DNA of 64,000 nt from RH-AL1 sp965277735 (lineage in GTDB: Bacteria; Pseudomonadota; Alphaproteobacteria; Rhizobiales; Beijerinckiaceae), in the NCBI GenBank assembly GCA_965277735.1, contig CBDIDO010000001.1, positions 496,001-560,000 of the forward strand, read 5' to 3'. Under the pieces are notes generated by a model. That model was not told the DNA's origin. It searched no databases and saw only the letters and a program-made list of their open reading frames with translations. Shown in pieces: positions 24,027-33,550 of this stretch. Position 1 is the first letter of the stretch. Each line of letters opens with the position of its first letter. The position numbers and the translations under genes were made by a program.

Positions 24027-26615
24027 ATGCGAACCACGACAAGCGCCTCCGCTTTCGACAACATTCCCGAATCGATGCGCCTGTTCCTCTCCAGGCGCTG
24101 CGCCGAGGCGTGCGGCGCGGCGATGCTGATCGGGCTCGTCGCGATGGGCGTCGCCTTGATGACCTGGTCGATCCAGGATCCGAGCCTCAACCACGCGACC
24201 GCCGCCCCCGTGCACAATTGGCTGCGCGGTCCCGGCGCCATCACCTCCGATCTGGTGATGCAGCTGTTCGGCCTCTCGGCGATCGCGATCATGATGCCGC
24301 TCGCCTTCTGGGGCTGGACGCTCGTCACGACGCGGCGGCTGGCGCGAATCGGGATGCGGATCGCGCTGCTCTTCCTCGGCGCGCTCTGCGCCGCCGGCGT
24401 CGCGGCGCTGCTGCCGGTGTCGGCGCATTGGCCGCTGCCGAGCGGGCTCGGCGGCGTCGTGGGCGATGTCGTCATGGCCCTGCCGCGGCGCCTGCTGGGC
24501 GGCATCCGTCCCGCCCTCGCCGTGCTCGCCCTCGTCATGGCGATCGGCGCGGTTCTCCTGCTCAGCGCCTCGGTGGGCGTCCGCGAGCGCACGCATTTCG
24601 ACGACGACGACATGTTCGAGGACGCGCCCGCGCGCCTGCGCGTCGACCACGCGGACGACGAGGATGTCGACGGCGAGCCCGGCCTCGGCCTTCTGTCGCT
24701 CGGCGCCGCGATCCACGCCGGCCTCAGCCTGAAAGGCCTGCTCACGCGCGGCCTGCGCCGATTTGCCGGCCGCCGCCCGGTTGCCGCGGACGAAGATCTG
24801 CCGCCGCCGCCGCCCTGGGCGAGCCGCGACTTCGACCCGCCGCTGGATATGCCCCTTCCCAACGAGGCGCTCGCCGCTGCGCCCGTGGAGCCCCGCTTCG
24901 ATGCCCGCGCCTACGCCCCTCCGGCGCTGCGCGCCGCCGCCGAGCGCGATGGCGTAGCCACCGGCGCCCCTGCGGCCGTCCGCGTGACCCCGGCCGCGCC
25001 GGCTCCCACGGTCGGCCAGCGCGCGCTGCGCGAGGTCAGCCACCCCGAGCGCGCCGGCGCCTACATGCTGCCGCCGCTCGCGATGCTCACGGAGGCCAAG
25101 CGCCAGCCCGGCGCAATCATCCCCGAGGACGCGCTGCAGCAGAATGCCCGGCTCCTCGAAGGCGTGCTCGACGACTTCGGGGTCAAGGGCGAGATCATCA
25201 ACGTCCGCCCCGGCCCGGTCGTGACGCTCTACGAGCTGGAGCCGGCACCGGGCATCAAGTCGTCGCGCGTCATCGGGCTTGCCGACGACATCGCCCGCTC
25301 GATGTCGGCGATCTCGGCCCGCGTCGCCGTGGTGCCGGGCCGCAACGCGATCGGGATCGAGCTGCCCAACCAGCGCCGCGAGACCGTCTTCCTGCGCGAG
25401 CTGCTCGCCAGCCAGGATTTCGACAAGACCAAGCACAGCCTGGCGATCGCGCTCGGCAAGAATATCGGCGGCGAGCCGATCATCGTCGATCTCGCCAAGA
25501 TGCCGCATCTGCTCGTCGCCGGCACCACCGGCTCCGGCAAGTCGGTCGCCATCAACACGATGATCCTGTCGCTGCTCTACCGGCTCAAGCCCGAGCAGTG
25601 CCGCCTCATCATGGTCGATCCGAAGATGCTGGAGCTGTCGGTCTATGACGGCATCCCGCACCTGCTGACGCCCGTCGTCACCGACCCGAAGAAGGCGGTG
25701 GTCGCGCTGAAGTGGGCGGTCCGCGAGATGGAGGAGCGCTACAAGAAGATGTCGAAGCTCGGCGTGCGCAACATCGACGGCTTCAATGCCCGCGTCGCCG
25801 AGGCGGCCGCCAAGGGCGAGCAGCTGACGCGCACCGTGCAGACCGGCTACGACCGCGAGACCGGCGAGGCGATCTACGAGCACGAGGCGATGCAGCTCAC
25901 CCCGCTGCCGTTCATCGTCGTCGTGGTCGACGAGATGGCCGACCTGATGATGGTCGCCGGCAAGGACATCGAGGGCGCGATCCAGCGCCTCGCCCAGATG
26001 GCGCGCGCGGCGGGCATCCACCTCATCATGGCCACGCAGCGCCCGTCGGTCGACGTCATCACCGGCACGATCAAGGCGAACTTCCCGACCCGCATCTCCT
26101 TCCAGGTCACCTCGAAGATCGATTCGCGCACGATCCTCGGCGAGATGGGCGCCGAGCAGCTGCTCGGCCAGGGCGACATGCTGCACATGGCCGGCGGCGG
26201 TCGCATCTCGCGCGTCCACGGCCCGTTCGTCTCCGACGGTGAGGTCGAGAAGGTGGTCGCGCACCTGAAGAGCCAGGGCCAGCCCGACTACCTCGACGCG
26301 ATCACGAGCGAGGACGAGGAGAGCGAGGACGACGGCGAGGCGCCCGAGACCGGCAGCATGGACGCCGAGGAATCCGGCGATCTCTACGACCGCGCGGTGG
26401 CGATCGTGCTGCGCGACAAGAAGTGCTCGGTCTCCTACATCCAGCGCCGCCTCTCGGTCGGCTACAACAAGGCCGCCTCTCTGGTGGAGCGCATGGAGCG
26501 CGAAGGGGTGGTCGGCGCGCCGAGCCATTCCGGCAAGCGCACCATCCTCGTCGGCGGCGGGCAACGGGACGGCGACTTGCGCGGCGCGTTCGAACTGCAG
26601 GGAACGGACGACTGA
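24027..26615 (+). CDS. ftsK: DNA translocase FtsK
   Basis: The protein has 862 residues. Four transmembrane segments lie in the first 190 residues. A charged linker follows, then the motor domain with Walker A GTTGSGKS (499-506) and Walker B VVVVDEMADLM. The C-terminal gamma winged helix (SVSYIQRRLSVGYNKAASLV) reads polar DNA sequences. It pumps DNA at the septum and activates XerCD at dif during division. The LolA-like gene follows 57 bp later on the same strand, an order common in alphaproteobacteria. Confidence 0.95.
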   Translation: MRTTTSASAFDNIPESMRLFLSRRCAEACGAAMLIGLVAMGVALMTWSIQDPSLNHATAAPVHNWLRGPGAITSDLVMQLFGLSAIAIMMPLAFWGWTLVTTRRLARIGMRIALLFLGALCAAGVAALLPVSAHWPLPSGLGGVVGDVVMALPRRLLGGIRPALAVLALVMAIGAVLLLSASVGVRERTHFDDDDMFEDAPARLRVDHADDEDVDGEPGLGLLSLGAAIHAGLSLKGLLTRGLRRFAGRRPVAADEDLPPPPPWASRDFDPPLDMPLPNEALAAAPVEPRFDARAYAPPALRAAAERDGVATGAPAAVRVTPAAPAPTVGQRALREVSHPERAGAYMLPPLAMLTEAKRQPGAIIPEDALQQNARLLEGVLDDFGVKGEIINVRPGPVVTLYELEPAPGIKSSRVIGLADDIARSMSAISARVAVVPGRNAIGIELPNQRRETVFLRELLASQDFDKTKHSLAIALGKNIGGEPIIVDLAKMPHLLVAGTTGSGKSVAINTMILSLLYRLKPEQCRLIMVDPKMLELSVYDGIPHLLTPVVTDPKKAVVALKWAVREMEERYKKMSKLGVRNIDGFNARVAEAAAKGEQLTRTVQTGYDRETGEAIYEHEAMQLTPLPFIVVVVDEMADLMMVAGKDIEGAIQRLAQMARAAGIHLIMATQRPSVDVITGTIKANFPTRISFQVTSKIDSRTILGEMGAEQLLGQGDMLHMAGGGRISRVHGPFVSDGEVEKVVAHLKSQGQPDYLDAITSEDEESEDDGEAPETGSMDAEESGDLYDRAVAIVLRDKKCSVSYIQRRLSVGYNKAASLVERMEREGVVGAPSHSGKRTILVGGGQRDGDLRGAFELQGTDD

Positions 26616-26672
26616 GGTCCCAATGCCGCCACACCGGCGGACTACCCACAGGCGAGCACGACGGGATCGGTG

Positions 26673-27332
26673 ATGCAAAAACAAGCAATCTGCATAATTT
26701 CTAGCCTGTTTTTGAGCCTTGCCGCTCAGCTTACGGTCGCGCGGGCTGACGCCACCGCTCCGAGCCCCTCGGACTACGTGACGATCACCGGCGCCGAGGC
26801 CGACAAGGCGATCGCGAAAGCCGACGACTTCCTCTCCTCGGCGCAGACGATGGTCGGCGACTTCGAGCAAAAGGGCCAGGACGGCCGCGTCTCGCAGGGC
26901 AAGATCTACATCCAGAAGCCCGGGAAGCTGCGCTTCGAATACGCCGCGCCCGCCGCGCTAGACGTGATCGCCGACGGCTCGAATGTCGCGGTGAACGATC
27001 GCCGGCTGAAGACGACGAATTCCTACCCGATCGGCCAGACGCCGCTGAAGTTCCTGCTACAGGACAAGATCGACCTGAAGGCCGACGTGCAGATCCTCAA
27101 CGTCCTGAAGACACCGGACGCGGTAATGATCCTGCTCGACGACCGCACCACGTTCGGGGGCACCTCGCGCATCCGGCTGATCTTCGACAAGGACACGTTC
27201 GAGCTGCGCGCCTGGCAGGTCCGCGACCCGCAGGGCTACGAGACGCTGGTCACGCTCTACAACATCGATCTGTCGATGAAGCCCGACCCAAAGCTCTTTA
27301 AAATCAGTAGCTTGGACCAGCTCAAGAACTGA
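26673..27332 (+). CDS. lolA: LolA-like outer-membrane lipoprotein carrier
   Basis: The protein has 219 residues from ATG 26673; GTG 26670 is adjacent. Residues 1-24 form a signal peptide. The mature part shows the LolA pattern (MVGDFEQKGQDGRVSQGKIY, IQKPGKLRFEY, then a region of beta strands). It would carry lipoproteins across the periplasm from LolCDE to the outer membrane. The position directly after ftsK is the conserved one in this class. Confidence 0.85.
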   Translation: MQKQAICIISSLFLSLAAQLTVARADATAPSPSDYVTITGAEADKAIAKADDFLSSAQTMVGDFEQKGQDGRVSQGKIYIQKPGKLRFEYAAPAALDVIADGSNVAVNDRRLKTTNSYPIGQTPLKFLLQDKIDLKADVQILNVLKTPDAVMILLDDRTTFGGTSRIRLIFDKDTFELRAWQVRDPQGYETLVTLYNIDLSMKPDPKLFKISSLDQLKN

Positions 27333-27600
27333 CGTCCGGATTCTCTCCCGAAAACCGTTGACGTCCGGGGCTGAGGGACCATTTTAAGAAGCGAGAGCGA
27401 TATCGCCGTCTCGTCCGTATCCCCCCCGTTTCGGTCGTTTCGGTATGCATGCTGGTCCCCCCTCCCAGCATCATGGTCGCTCCGAGGGCGTCCGGCGCAA
27501 GCTGGACGCCCTTCTCGTTTCGGGCTCCCCGCTGTAAGCGCTTGGGTATGAGCCTAGAGCTGGCGCGTCGCGCCGCAATCTCCCCCATGACTGACGTCAG
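27333..27600. other. Intergenic region with a hairpin
   Basis: No gene is visible. Positions 27486-27511 form an 8-bp perfect stem (GGGCGTCC / GGACGCCC) with a 10-base loop followed by TTCTCGTTT, which may end transcription from the ftsK-lolA side. A short direct repeat GACGTCCGG occurs near 27334 and 27360. Confidence 0.35.
27486..27511 (+). terminator. Possible terminator hairpin
   Basis: The arms GGGCGTCC and GGACGCCC flank a 10-base loop, and a weak T-rich tail follows. It lies 154 bp after lolA and 90 bp before trmJ. The distance and weak tail leave its role open. Confidence 0.4.
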
Positions 27601-28419
27601 ATGACCGGCGCCGGCACCGACCACACCCAGCCGACCCTGTCCGGTGGGCCCGCGATCGTGCTGGTGCGCCCGCAGCTCGCGGTCAACATCGGCATGTGCG
27701 CGCGCGCAATGGTCAATTTCGGCCTCGACGATCTGCGCCTCGTCGCGCCGAAGGGCGGCTGGCCGCCGCCCCCGCCCTTCGACGAAGCAGCGACCGCGGC
27801 GGCGGCCGGCGCCGGGCATGTGCTGACAGCGGCGCGCGTCTTCCCGACCGTCGAGGCGGCGATCGCCGATCTCAATTTCGTCTGGGTGACCACCGCGCGC
27901 GAACGCGACCAGGTGAAGCGCGTCGCGACGCCTGCCGAGGCGCTGCCGGAGACGGCGGCGCGCATGGCCGGCGGCGAGAAGCACGGCATCATGTTCGGCC
28001 CGGAGCGCACCGGCCTCGACAACGACGACGTCGCGCTCGCCGATGCGGTGGTGACCTTTCCGGTCAACCCCGCCTATTCCTCGCTGAACCTCGCGCAGGC
28101 CGTCCTGCTGATCGGCTACGAATGGATGCGCGCGACGGGCGGCGGCGGGGCGCCGTTCGCGCTCGAGGAACGCTCGCCGGCGGCGCCACGCGAGATGGTG
28201 TTGTCCTTCTTCGACTGGCTGGAGAGCGAGCTCGACAAGTCCGGCTTCTTCCGCCCCGAAGGCAAGGGCCCGGTGATGCGGCGCAACCTGCGCAACATCT
28301 TCCACCGCCTCCAGATGAGCGAGCAGGACGTGCGCACGTTGCGCGGCGCGATGGTGCGGCTCGCCGAGGGGCCGCGCTGGCTCAAGGCGAGCAAGCCGAT
28401 CGAGCCGCCCGAGGGCTGA
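27601..28419 (+). CDS. trmJ: SPOUT-family tRNA methyltransferase TrmJ-type
   Basis: The protein has 272 residues. The SpoU/SPOUT knot motifs are clear: RPQLAVNIGMCARAMVNFGL, GIMFGPERTGLDNDDV and NPAYSSLNLAQAVLLIGYEW. By family it 2'-O-methylates nucleotide 32 of certain tRNAs using SAM. The C-terminal helical extension with RRNLRNIFHRLQMSEQDVRT is the part known to help tRNA binding. It converges on trpF with no gap: its stop ends at 28419 and trpF ends at 28420. Confidence 0.88.
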   Translation: MTGAGTDHTQPTLSGGPAIVLVRPQLAVNIGMCARAMVNFGLDDLRLVAPKGGWPPPPPFDEAATAAAAGAGHVLTAARVFPTVEAAIADLNFVWVTTARERDQVKRVATPAEALPETAARMAGGEKHGIMFGPERTGLDNDDVALADAVVTFPVNPAYSSLNLAQAVLLIGYEWMRATGGGGAPFALEERSPAAPREMVLSFFDWLESELDKSGFFRPEGKGPVMRRNLRNIFHRLQMSEQDVRTLRGAMVRLAEGPRWLKASKPIEPPEG

Positions 28420-29064
28420 TCAGGCCCCACGGCGCGCGGCCGCGATGAAGCGCGCGATCTTCCCCACGTCCTTCACGCCAGGCGACGATTCGACCCCCGA
28501 CGAGACGTCGACGCCCGGCGCCCCGCTCGCCGCGAGCGCCGCCGCGACGTTCTCCGGATCGAGGCCGCCGGCGAGGAGCCACGGACGCTTCGACACGTGC
28601 CCGCGCAACAGCGACCAGTCGAAGGCCGCGGCGTTCCCACCGGGCCGCGTCGCATCGCGTGGCGGCGGCGCATCGAACAGAAGCCAGTCGGCGACTTCTT
28701 CATAGGCCGCGACGCCAGCGAGATCGGCGGCCAAGCCGATCGGGAGCGCTTTCATCACGGGTCGACCGAAAACACTGCGCACCTGCGCGACGCGCGCGGG
28801 CGTCTCGTACCCGTGAAGCTGCAGCATGTCGGGGTCGAGCGCCGCGATGATCGCACCGAGCGTCTCGTCGTCGGCATCGACAGTCAGCGCGACCTTTTTC
28901 GCGCACCCCGCGACGCGGGCGCCAAGCCCGCAGGCCGTGTCGAACGAGATGTTGCGGGGGCTGCGCGCGAAGAAGACGAAGCCGACCATGTCGGCACCGG
29001 CGTCGAGCGCGGCGTCCAATGTCGAGGGCTCGGAGAGCCCGCAGATTTTGACAAGTGTCGGCAT
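28420..29064 (-). CDS. trpF: Phosphoribosylanthranilate isomerase
   Basis: The protein has 214 residues from ATG 29064. Motifs of the TIM-barrel enzyme are all present: VKICGLSEPSTLDAAL (catalytic Cys), DMVGFVFFARSPRNIS, MLQLHG, LLAGGLDPENV and GVDVSSGVESSPGVKD. It carries out the Amadori step of tryptophan synthesis. In related genomes trpB and trpA follow; here a convergent trmJ takes that place. It is probably transcribed with lapA and ihfB. Confidence 0.95.
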   Translation of the reverse strand: MPTLVKICGLSEPSTLDAALDAGADMVGFVFFARSPRNISFDTACGLGARVAGCAKKVALTVDADDETLGAIIAALDPDMLQLHGYETPARVAQVRSVFGRPVMKALPIGLAADLAGVAAYEEVADWLLFDAPPPRDATRPGGNAAAFDWSLLRGHVSKRPWLLAGGLDPENVAAALAASGAPGVDVSSGVESSPGVKDVGKIARFIAAARRGA

Positions 29065-29098
29065 CAGCTCATGGGGTCGGAGCGGGCCGACCCTCGCC

Positions 29099-29452
29099 TC
29101 AGGCGTAATCGGTGCGGACGAGCCCGCGACCCGACGCGGGTGCAATCGCCTGCGGGATAGTGCGGGCGCGTTCGGCCTCGGCGCGCCAGCGATCGGCCGC
29201 GTCCTCGGCGAGGCGCGCGCGCTGGCGGTTGCGACCCTGCGTGAACCAGGTCGCGATGCCACCGACGATCACGCCGATGATCAGCGCGAGGAAGAGCAGG
29301 CCGAACAGCGGCGCCGTCACGGCCATCGCGCTCGCCTGCGGGTCGGAGAACGGGTCGAACGAGACCGACACGTCCTGGCGGTTGGCGACCGCAAACGCGA
29401 GGATCACCACCGCGATCGGCACCGCTACGAGAAGCTTCAAGAACTTGGCCAC
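29099..29452 (-). CDS. lapA: LapA-domain membrane protein
   Basis: The protein has 117 residues. Two transmembrane segments (about 4-18 and 44-68, with FGLLFLALIIGVIVGGIATW) are followed by a basic cytoplasmic helix. This is the DUF1049/LapA layout linked to lipopolysaccharide assembly in enterobacteria; the role in alphaproteobacteria is less clear. It sits between ihfB and trpF on the same strand, the conserved order in Rhizobiales. Confidence 0.8.
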   Translation of the reverse strand: MAKFLKLLVAVPIAVVILAFAVANRQDVSVSFDPFSDPQASAMAVTAPLFGLLFLALIIGVIVGGIATWFTQGRNRQRARLAEDAADRWRAEAERARTIPQAIAPASGRGLVRTDYA

Positions 29453-29499
29453 GCCTCAGACTCCGTCCGTCCCGGGCGACTGTGTCACGACCTGGGGAC

Positions 29500-29793
29500 T
29501 CACGAAAGATAGCCGTCGTTGAGCCGCTCGCGCATCTCCTTGCCGGTCTTGAAGAAGGGCACGGCCTTCTCCTCGACCTCGACATGGACGCCGGTGCGCG
29601 GGTTGCGGCCGACGCGCGCGTCGCGACGCTTGACCGAGAACGCGCCGAAGCCGCGCAGCTCGACCCGATCACCGCGGGCCAGCGCCTTGGTGATCTCGTC
29701 GAGGATCGCGTTCACGATCTTCTCGACGTCGCGGAGATAGAGGTGCGGATTGCGGTCGGCAATGCGCTGGACCAACTCCGACTTGATCATCAT
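29500..29793 (-). CDS. ihfB: Integration host factor beta subunit
   Basis: The protein has 97 residues. It is a DNA-bending HU/IHF protein, with SELVQRIADRNPHLYLRDVE, RVELRGFGAFSVKRRDARVG and RNPRTGVHVEV, the proline-tipped beta arm. The YLRDVEKIV form of the first helix and genome position (between sppA and lapA) point to the beta subunit. It shapes DNA at replication origins and promoters, including sigma-54 promoters such as the candidate upstream of glnK. Confidence 0.93.
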   Translation of the reverse strand: MMIKSELVQRIADRNPHLYLRDVEKIVNAILDEITKALARGDRVELRGFGAFSVKRRDARVGRNPRTGVHVEVEEKAVPFFKTGKEMRERLNDGYLS

Positions 29794-29856
29794 CTGCCCC
29801 TAGATTGCTGTCTCAAAACCCAGAAAGTTCATACAAAAGAACGAGATCGCGACACC

Positions 29857-30822
29857 TCAGGTTCCGGACGACGGCTCCCAAATCGCCAGCAGGCCCTCCA
29901 ACGAACGGACCTCGGCGAGATGCGAGGCCTCGTCGAGCACGCCGGCGAGCGAGCCCAGGCCGAAGAACCGCGCCACGTCGCCGGCCGAGCCGAACAGCCG
30001 CGACGTGAATCCCGTCGTGCGCTTCCAATCATAGACGGGAAGCTTGTCCGGAACGTTCCGCTTGTCGTGCAGGTACTTGATCGCCGTCTGCTCCTCGCCC
30101 AACGCATCGACGAGATGCAGGGCGAGACCCTGGCGTCCGGTGAAGACGCGACCGTCGACGACCGCCGCGAGCTGCTCGTCGTTCATGTTGCGGCGCGACT
30201 TCACCAGGCCCTTGAACCAGCCGTAGGTGTCGACGACGAGCGCATCGACGGCGGCCTTGGCCTCGGGGCTGGTCGGCTCCAGCCCATTGGGCGAGGCCTT
30301 CAGGGGCGACGACTTGATCGTCTCGACCTTGACGCCGATCTTGTCGAGCGCGCCCGCGAAATTGGGGAACTGGAAGAGCACGCCGATCGACCCGACGAGC
30401 GCATTGTCCTCGGCGACGATCTGGTCGGTGCCGAGCGCGGCGATATAGGCGCCGGATGCCGCGAGGTCCTTCACCACGGCGACCGTCGGCTTCTTCGCCG
30501 AGAGGCGGCGCAGCGCCTTGTAGACGCGCTCCGAGCCCGTCACCGTGCCGCCGGGGCTGCCGATGTCGACGATGACGCCCGACGCCTTCGAGTCGGTGAG
30601 CCCGTCGATCAGCTTGATGGTGTCGTCGTCGCCGGTGATGAGGCCACCGATCGAGAGCCTGGCGATATGCGGCACCACGATTCCGGCACCGCGCAGCCCG
30701 ACGGCGCGCCAGCCGATGGCGAGCGCCGCGACCACGAGCGCCGCGATCGCGAGCACGCGCCACAAAGAAAGGCGCCGCTGCATGCGGCGCCGGTCGATGA
30801 GCTGGTCCGAGGTCGCGGACAT
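29857..30822 (-). CDS. sppA: Signal peptide peptidase SppA
   Basis: The protein has 321 residues from ATG 30822 (AGGAAA ribosome-binding site). An N-terminal anchor helix (about residues 19-43) precedes a Clp-fold serine protease domain with GSPGGTVTGSERV, catalytic Ser123 in DLAASGAYIAAL and Lys175 in KSSPLKASP. It degrades cleaved signal peptides in the inner membrane. It is the short, single-domain form typical of this class, and the first gene of the sppA-ihfB-lapA-trpF group. Confidence 0.92.
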   Translation of the reverse strand: MSATSDQLIDRRRMQRRLSLWRVLAIAALVVAALAIGWRAVGLRGAGIVVPHIARLSIGGLITGDDDTIKLIDGLTDSKASGVIVDIGSPGGTVTGSERVYKALRRLSAKKPTVAVVKDLAASGAYIAALGTDQIVAEDNALVGSIGVLFQFPNFAGALDKIGVKVETIKSSPLKASPNGLEPTSPEAKAAVDALVVDTYGWFKGLVKSRRNMNDEQLAAVVDGRVFTGRQGLALHLVDALGEEQTAIKYLHDKRNVPDKLPVYDWKRTTGFTSRLFGSAGDVARFFGLGSLAGVLDEASHLAEVRSLEGLLAIWEPSSGT

Positions 30823-30904
30823 GCGGGCGTTTCCTGAATCGAGGCCGGACGCTACGGCGCGCAAGCGACACACGCAAGCGCGCGAAGCGCGGTTCATCGA
30901 ACTG

Positions 30905-31792
30905 TCAGTCGGCCCCCGCGGCGAGCGCAATCGCCCGCGCATAGACCTTGCGCCGCGGCTGCCCGGTCTCGCCCGAGACGACGGCGGCGGCATCCTTGAC
31001 CGACAGCGTGCGCAGCGCGTCGCGCAGCCGCGCATCGAGCGCCTCGCCGTCGAGGGCGGGCGCGGCATCCGACGGCGGCCCGACGAGCAGGACGATCTCG
31101 CCGCGCGGCGCCGGCTCCTCGGCATAGGCCGCCGCAAGCTCGGTCAGCGGCGCGCGGCGGACCGCCTCGTAGAGCTTGGTCAGCTCGCGCGCGACCGCCG
31201 CCTCGCGGGGCCCGAGAACGGCAGCGAGATCGGCCAGGCATTCGGCGACGCGGCGCGGCGATTCGAACAGCACGAGCGTGCCGGGCACCGCCGCCAGCTC
31301 GGCGATGCGCTGGCGTCGCGCCGCGCTCTTCACCGGCAGGAAGCCCTCGAAGAAGAAGCGGCTCGTCGGCAGGCCCGCGACGACGAGCGCGGCGAGCACG
31401 GCCGAGGCGCCCGGGATCGCGGTGACGGCGTAACCCACCTCGAGCGCCGCGCCGACGAGGCGGAAGCCGGGATCGGAGACCAGCGGCGTGCCGGCATCCG
31501 ACACCAGCGCCAGCGCCTCGCCCGCCGCCAACCGCGCGAGCAGGCGCGGGCGCATCTCGGCGGCGTTGTGCTCGTGGTAGGCGACCAGCGGCGTCGTGAT
31601 CCCGTAATGCGCCAGCAGGGTCTTGGTGACGCGCGTGTCCTCGGCGACCACGACGTTCGCCGCCGACAGCGTCGCCAGCGCGCGCAGCGAGATGTCGCCG
31701 AGGTTGCCGATCGGCGTCGCCACCACATGCAGGCCCGGCGCGATTGGCTCGGCTTCGGCGACCAAGCCGAAGGCGGTGAAGGTCGAGGTCAT
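30905..31792 (-). CDS. rsmI: 16S rRNA (cytidine-2'-O) methyltransferase RsmI
   Basis: The protein has 295 residues from ATG 31792. The tetrapyrrole-methylase-like fold shows VVATPIGNLGDISLRAL, VVAEDTRVTKTLL, and ALVSDAGTPLVSDPGF. It methylates C1402 of 16S rRNA in the decoding centre. It is divergent from the LppC-like gene 219 bp away, a linkage often conserved. The 31793-32011 interval holds their divergent promoters; a 16-bp direct repeat of ATCGTCGGCGCG type occurs near 31791-31820. Confidence 0.93.
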   Translation of the reverse strand: MTSTFTAFGLVAEAEPIAPGLHVVATPIGNLGDISLRALATLSAANVVVAEDTRVTKTLLAHYGITTPLVAYHEHNAAEMRPRLLARLAAGEALALVSDAGTPLVSDPGFRLVGAALEVGYAVTAIPGASAVLAALVVAGLPTSRFFFEGFLPVKSAARRQRIAELAAVPGTLVLFESPRRVAECLADLAAVLGPREAAVARELTKLYEAVRRAPLTELAAAYAEEPAPRGEIVLLVGPPSDAAPALDGEALDARLRDALRTLSVKDAAAVVSGETGQPRRKVYARAIALAAGAD

Positions 31793-32011
31793 CGTCGGCG
31801 CGTCATCATCGTCGGCGCGTTCCTGTGGTGGACGGTCTCGCGTCGGCGGTTGTGCAAGGCGATGTCCGTGCCGTATCGTGCCTGCAGCCCCGCGCCAAAC
31901 CATTCTTCGCCGAGACGCCATTATTAGCCCCGCGCCATCATTTGGGCGCAGGCGCTTGCTCAGCTTGCGGTTGGTCCGCGTGGATTTGGTTGGGCCGCAT
32001 CCCCGAGAGGG

Positions 32012-33289
32012 ATGGTCGAGGGTCGCGAGAAGCGAGGCGTGGTGGGTTCTGCGAGAACATTCGGGTTTGTGCGGCTGGGCCTTACGGCCGGCGCCGCGCT
32101 TGCGCTCGCCGCGTGCGGCGGCGGCTCGATGCTCGGCGGCGGTGGTTCCAAGACCCAGGGCGGCGATCCGGATCTCTCGTTCAACGCGCCCGTCGGCAAG
32201 GTGACCTCGCAGCCGCTCGGCGGCTCGGCGGCGGCCGGCGGCAACACGATCGGCACCGGGGCGACCAAGATCGCGCTGATCCTGCCGCTGACCGGCAACA
32301 ACGGGCAGGCCTCGCTCGTCGGACAGTCGTTACGCAACGCCGCCGATCTCGCCTTGTCCGAGTCCGGCGAAAAAGACCTCACCATCCTGGTCAAGGACGA
32401 CCATTCGAGCCCCGACGGCGCGCGCGACGCCGCGCAGCAGGCGCTCTCGGATGGCGCCGAGCTCGTCATCGGCCCGCTGTTCGCGCCCGACGTACGCGAG
32501 GTGGCGAAGGTCATGCACGGCGCCGGCAAGCCGATGATCGCCTTCTCCACCGATACGTCGACCGCGTCGCACGGCTCCTACCTGCTGTCGTTCCTGATCG
32601 AGAGCTATGTCGACCGCATCATCGATTTCGCCGCCTCGAAGGGGAAGAAGTCGGCCGCCGCGCTGATCCCCGACAACGATTACGGCCGTGTCGCCGAGGC
32701 CGAGTTCCAGCAGGCAGCCGCCAAGCACGGCATCCGCGTGATGGGCCTCGAGCACTACACGGCGGCGACCCGCTACGACGCGGTGCGAAAGATCGCCGCG
32801 CTCGGCGACCAGATCGACATGCTGTTCATCCCCGAGCAGGCCGACGCGATGACCGCGATGTCGCAATCGCTGACGTCGGCCGGCCTCAACACGAAGAACG
32901 TCCAGCTGCTCGGGACCGGCCTGTGGAACGACACCCGCGTGCTCAGCCTGCCCGCTTTGCAGAACGCTTGGTTCGCGGCGCCCGAGAACGGCGGCTTCAA
33001 CGCCTTCGCCAACCGCTACCGCACCAAGTACAATTCCGATCCGACGCGCATCGCGACCCTGGCCTACGATGCGGTGTCGCTCGCCGCGGCGCTCGCGCAT
33101 TCGCAGGGGCCGCAGCGCTATTCGGACGACGTGCTGTTGAACAAGTCGGGCTTCAACGGCGCCGACGGCGTGTTCCGCTTCCGCAACGACGGCACCAACG
33201 ACCGTGGCCTCGCCGTGCTGCAGATCTCCGGCGGCAAGGCCAAGACGGTGAGCCCGGCGCCGCACACCTTCCCGCCGTCGTCAACGTAG
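32012..33289 (+). CDS. LppC/LpoA-like lipoprotein (penicillin-binding protein activator family)
   Basis: The protein has 425 residues. A lipoprotein signal ends in ALALAAC with Cys35 as the lipidation site, followed by a Gly/Ser-rich tether. Residues 85-410 form a periplasmic-binding-protein type 1 fold (ALILPLTGNNGQASLVGQSL, VIGPLFAPDVREVAKV, LIPDNDYGRVAEAEF). In gammaproteobacteria the related domain of LpoA activates PBP1A; in alphaproteobacteria it is annotated by similarity only. It is divergent from rsmI, as in many proteobacteria. Confidence 0.85.
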   Translation: MVEGREKRGVVGSARTFGFVRLGLTAGAALALAACGGGSMLGGGGSKTQGGDPDLSFNAPVGKVTSQPLGGSAAAGGNTIGTGATKIALILPLTGNNGQASLVGQSLRNAADLALSESGEKDLTILVKDDHSSPDGARDAAQQALSDGAELVIGPLFAPDVREVAKVMHGAGKPMIAFSTDTSTASHGSYLLSFLIESYVDRIIDFAASKGKKSAAALIPDNDYGRVAEAEFQQAAAKHGIRVMGLEHYTAATRYDAVRKIAALGDQIDMLFIPEQADAMTAMSQSLTSAGLNTKNVQLLGTGLWNDTRVLSLPALQNAWFAAPENGGFNAFANRYRTKYNSDPTRIATLAYDAVSLAAALAHSQGPQRYSDDVLLNKSGFNGADGVFRFRNDGTNDRGLAVLQISGGKAKTVSPAPHTFPPSST

Positions 33290-33341
33290 CGTCATTCCGG
33301 AGCGGTGCAGCCGAACCCGGAAGACGTCGGTTGAAACCAAA

Positions 33342-33534
33342 CTACTTTTCCGACTTGTTCACCTTTTGCGGTCGTGCCGCTTGCTCCGCAACGGCGCTGT
33401 GGCGGCCGACACCTTCCGCGATCGCGTTGGCGTAGAGCTCGCATCGCGCGGATCGCCTCGAGCTCGCGCGCCACGTCCTCGCGATGGCGCAGCGCCTTGA
33501 TGCCCGCGGCGACGTTTTTCGAAATGAAGAACAT
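33342..33534 (-). pseudogene. Small protein, frameshifted
   Basis: From ATG 33534 the frame reads MFFISKNVAAGIKALRHRED and VARELEAIRAM. The adjacent frame then gives the better continuation ELYANAIAEGVGRHSAVAEQ down to a stop at 33342. One base near 33440 separates them. The intact product would have about 64 residues. No family was recognised. Confidence 0.4.
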
Positions 33535-33550
33535 GGTCGGATCTCCAGCC

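Noticed and set aside
23970..26870. 966-codon minus-strand frame opposite ftsK
   Set aside because: It is an antisense frame of a conserved gene with no start signal and no motif.
29482..31927. Two long plus-strand frames opposite ihfB, sppA and rsmI
   Set aside because: They are shadows of three well-supported minus-strand genes.
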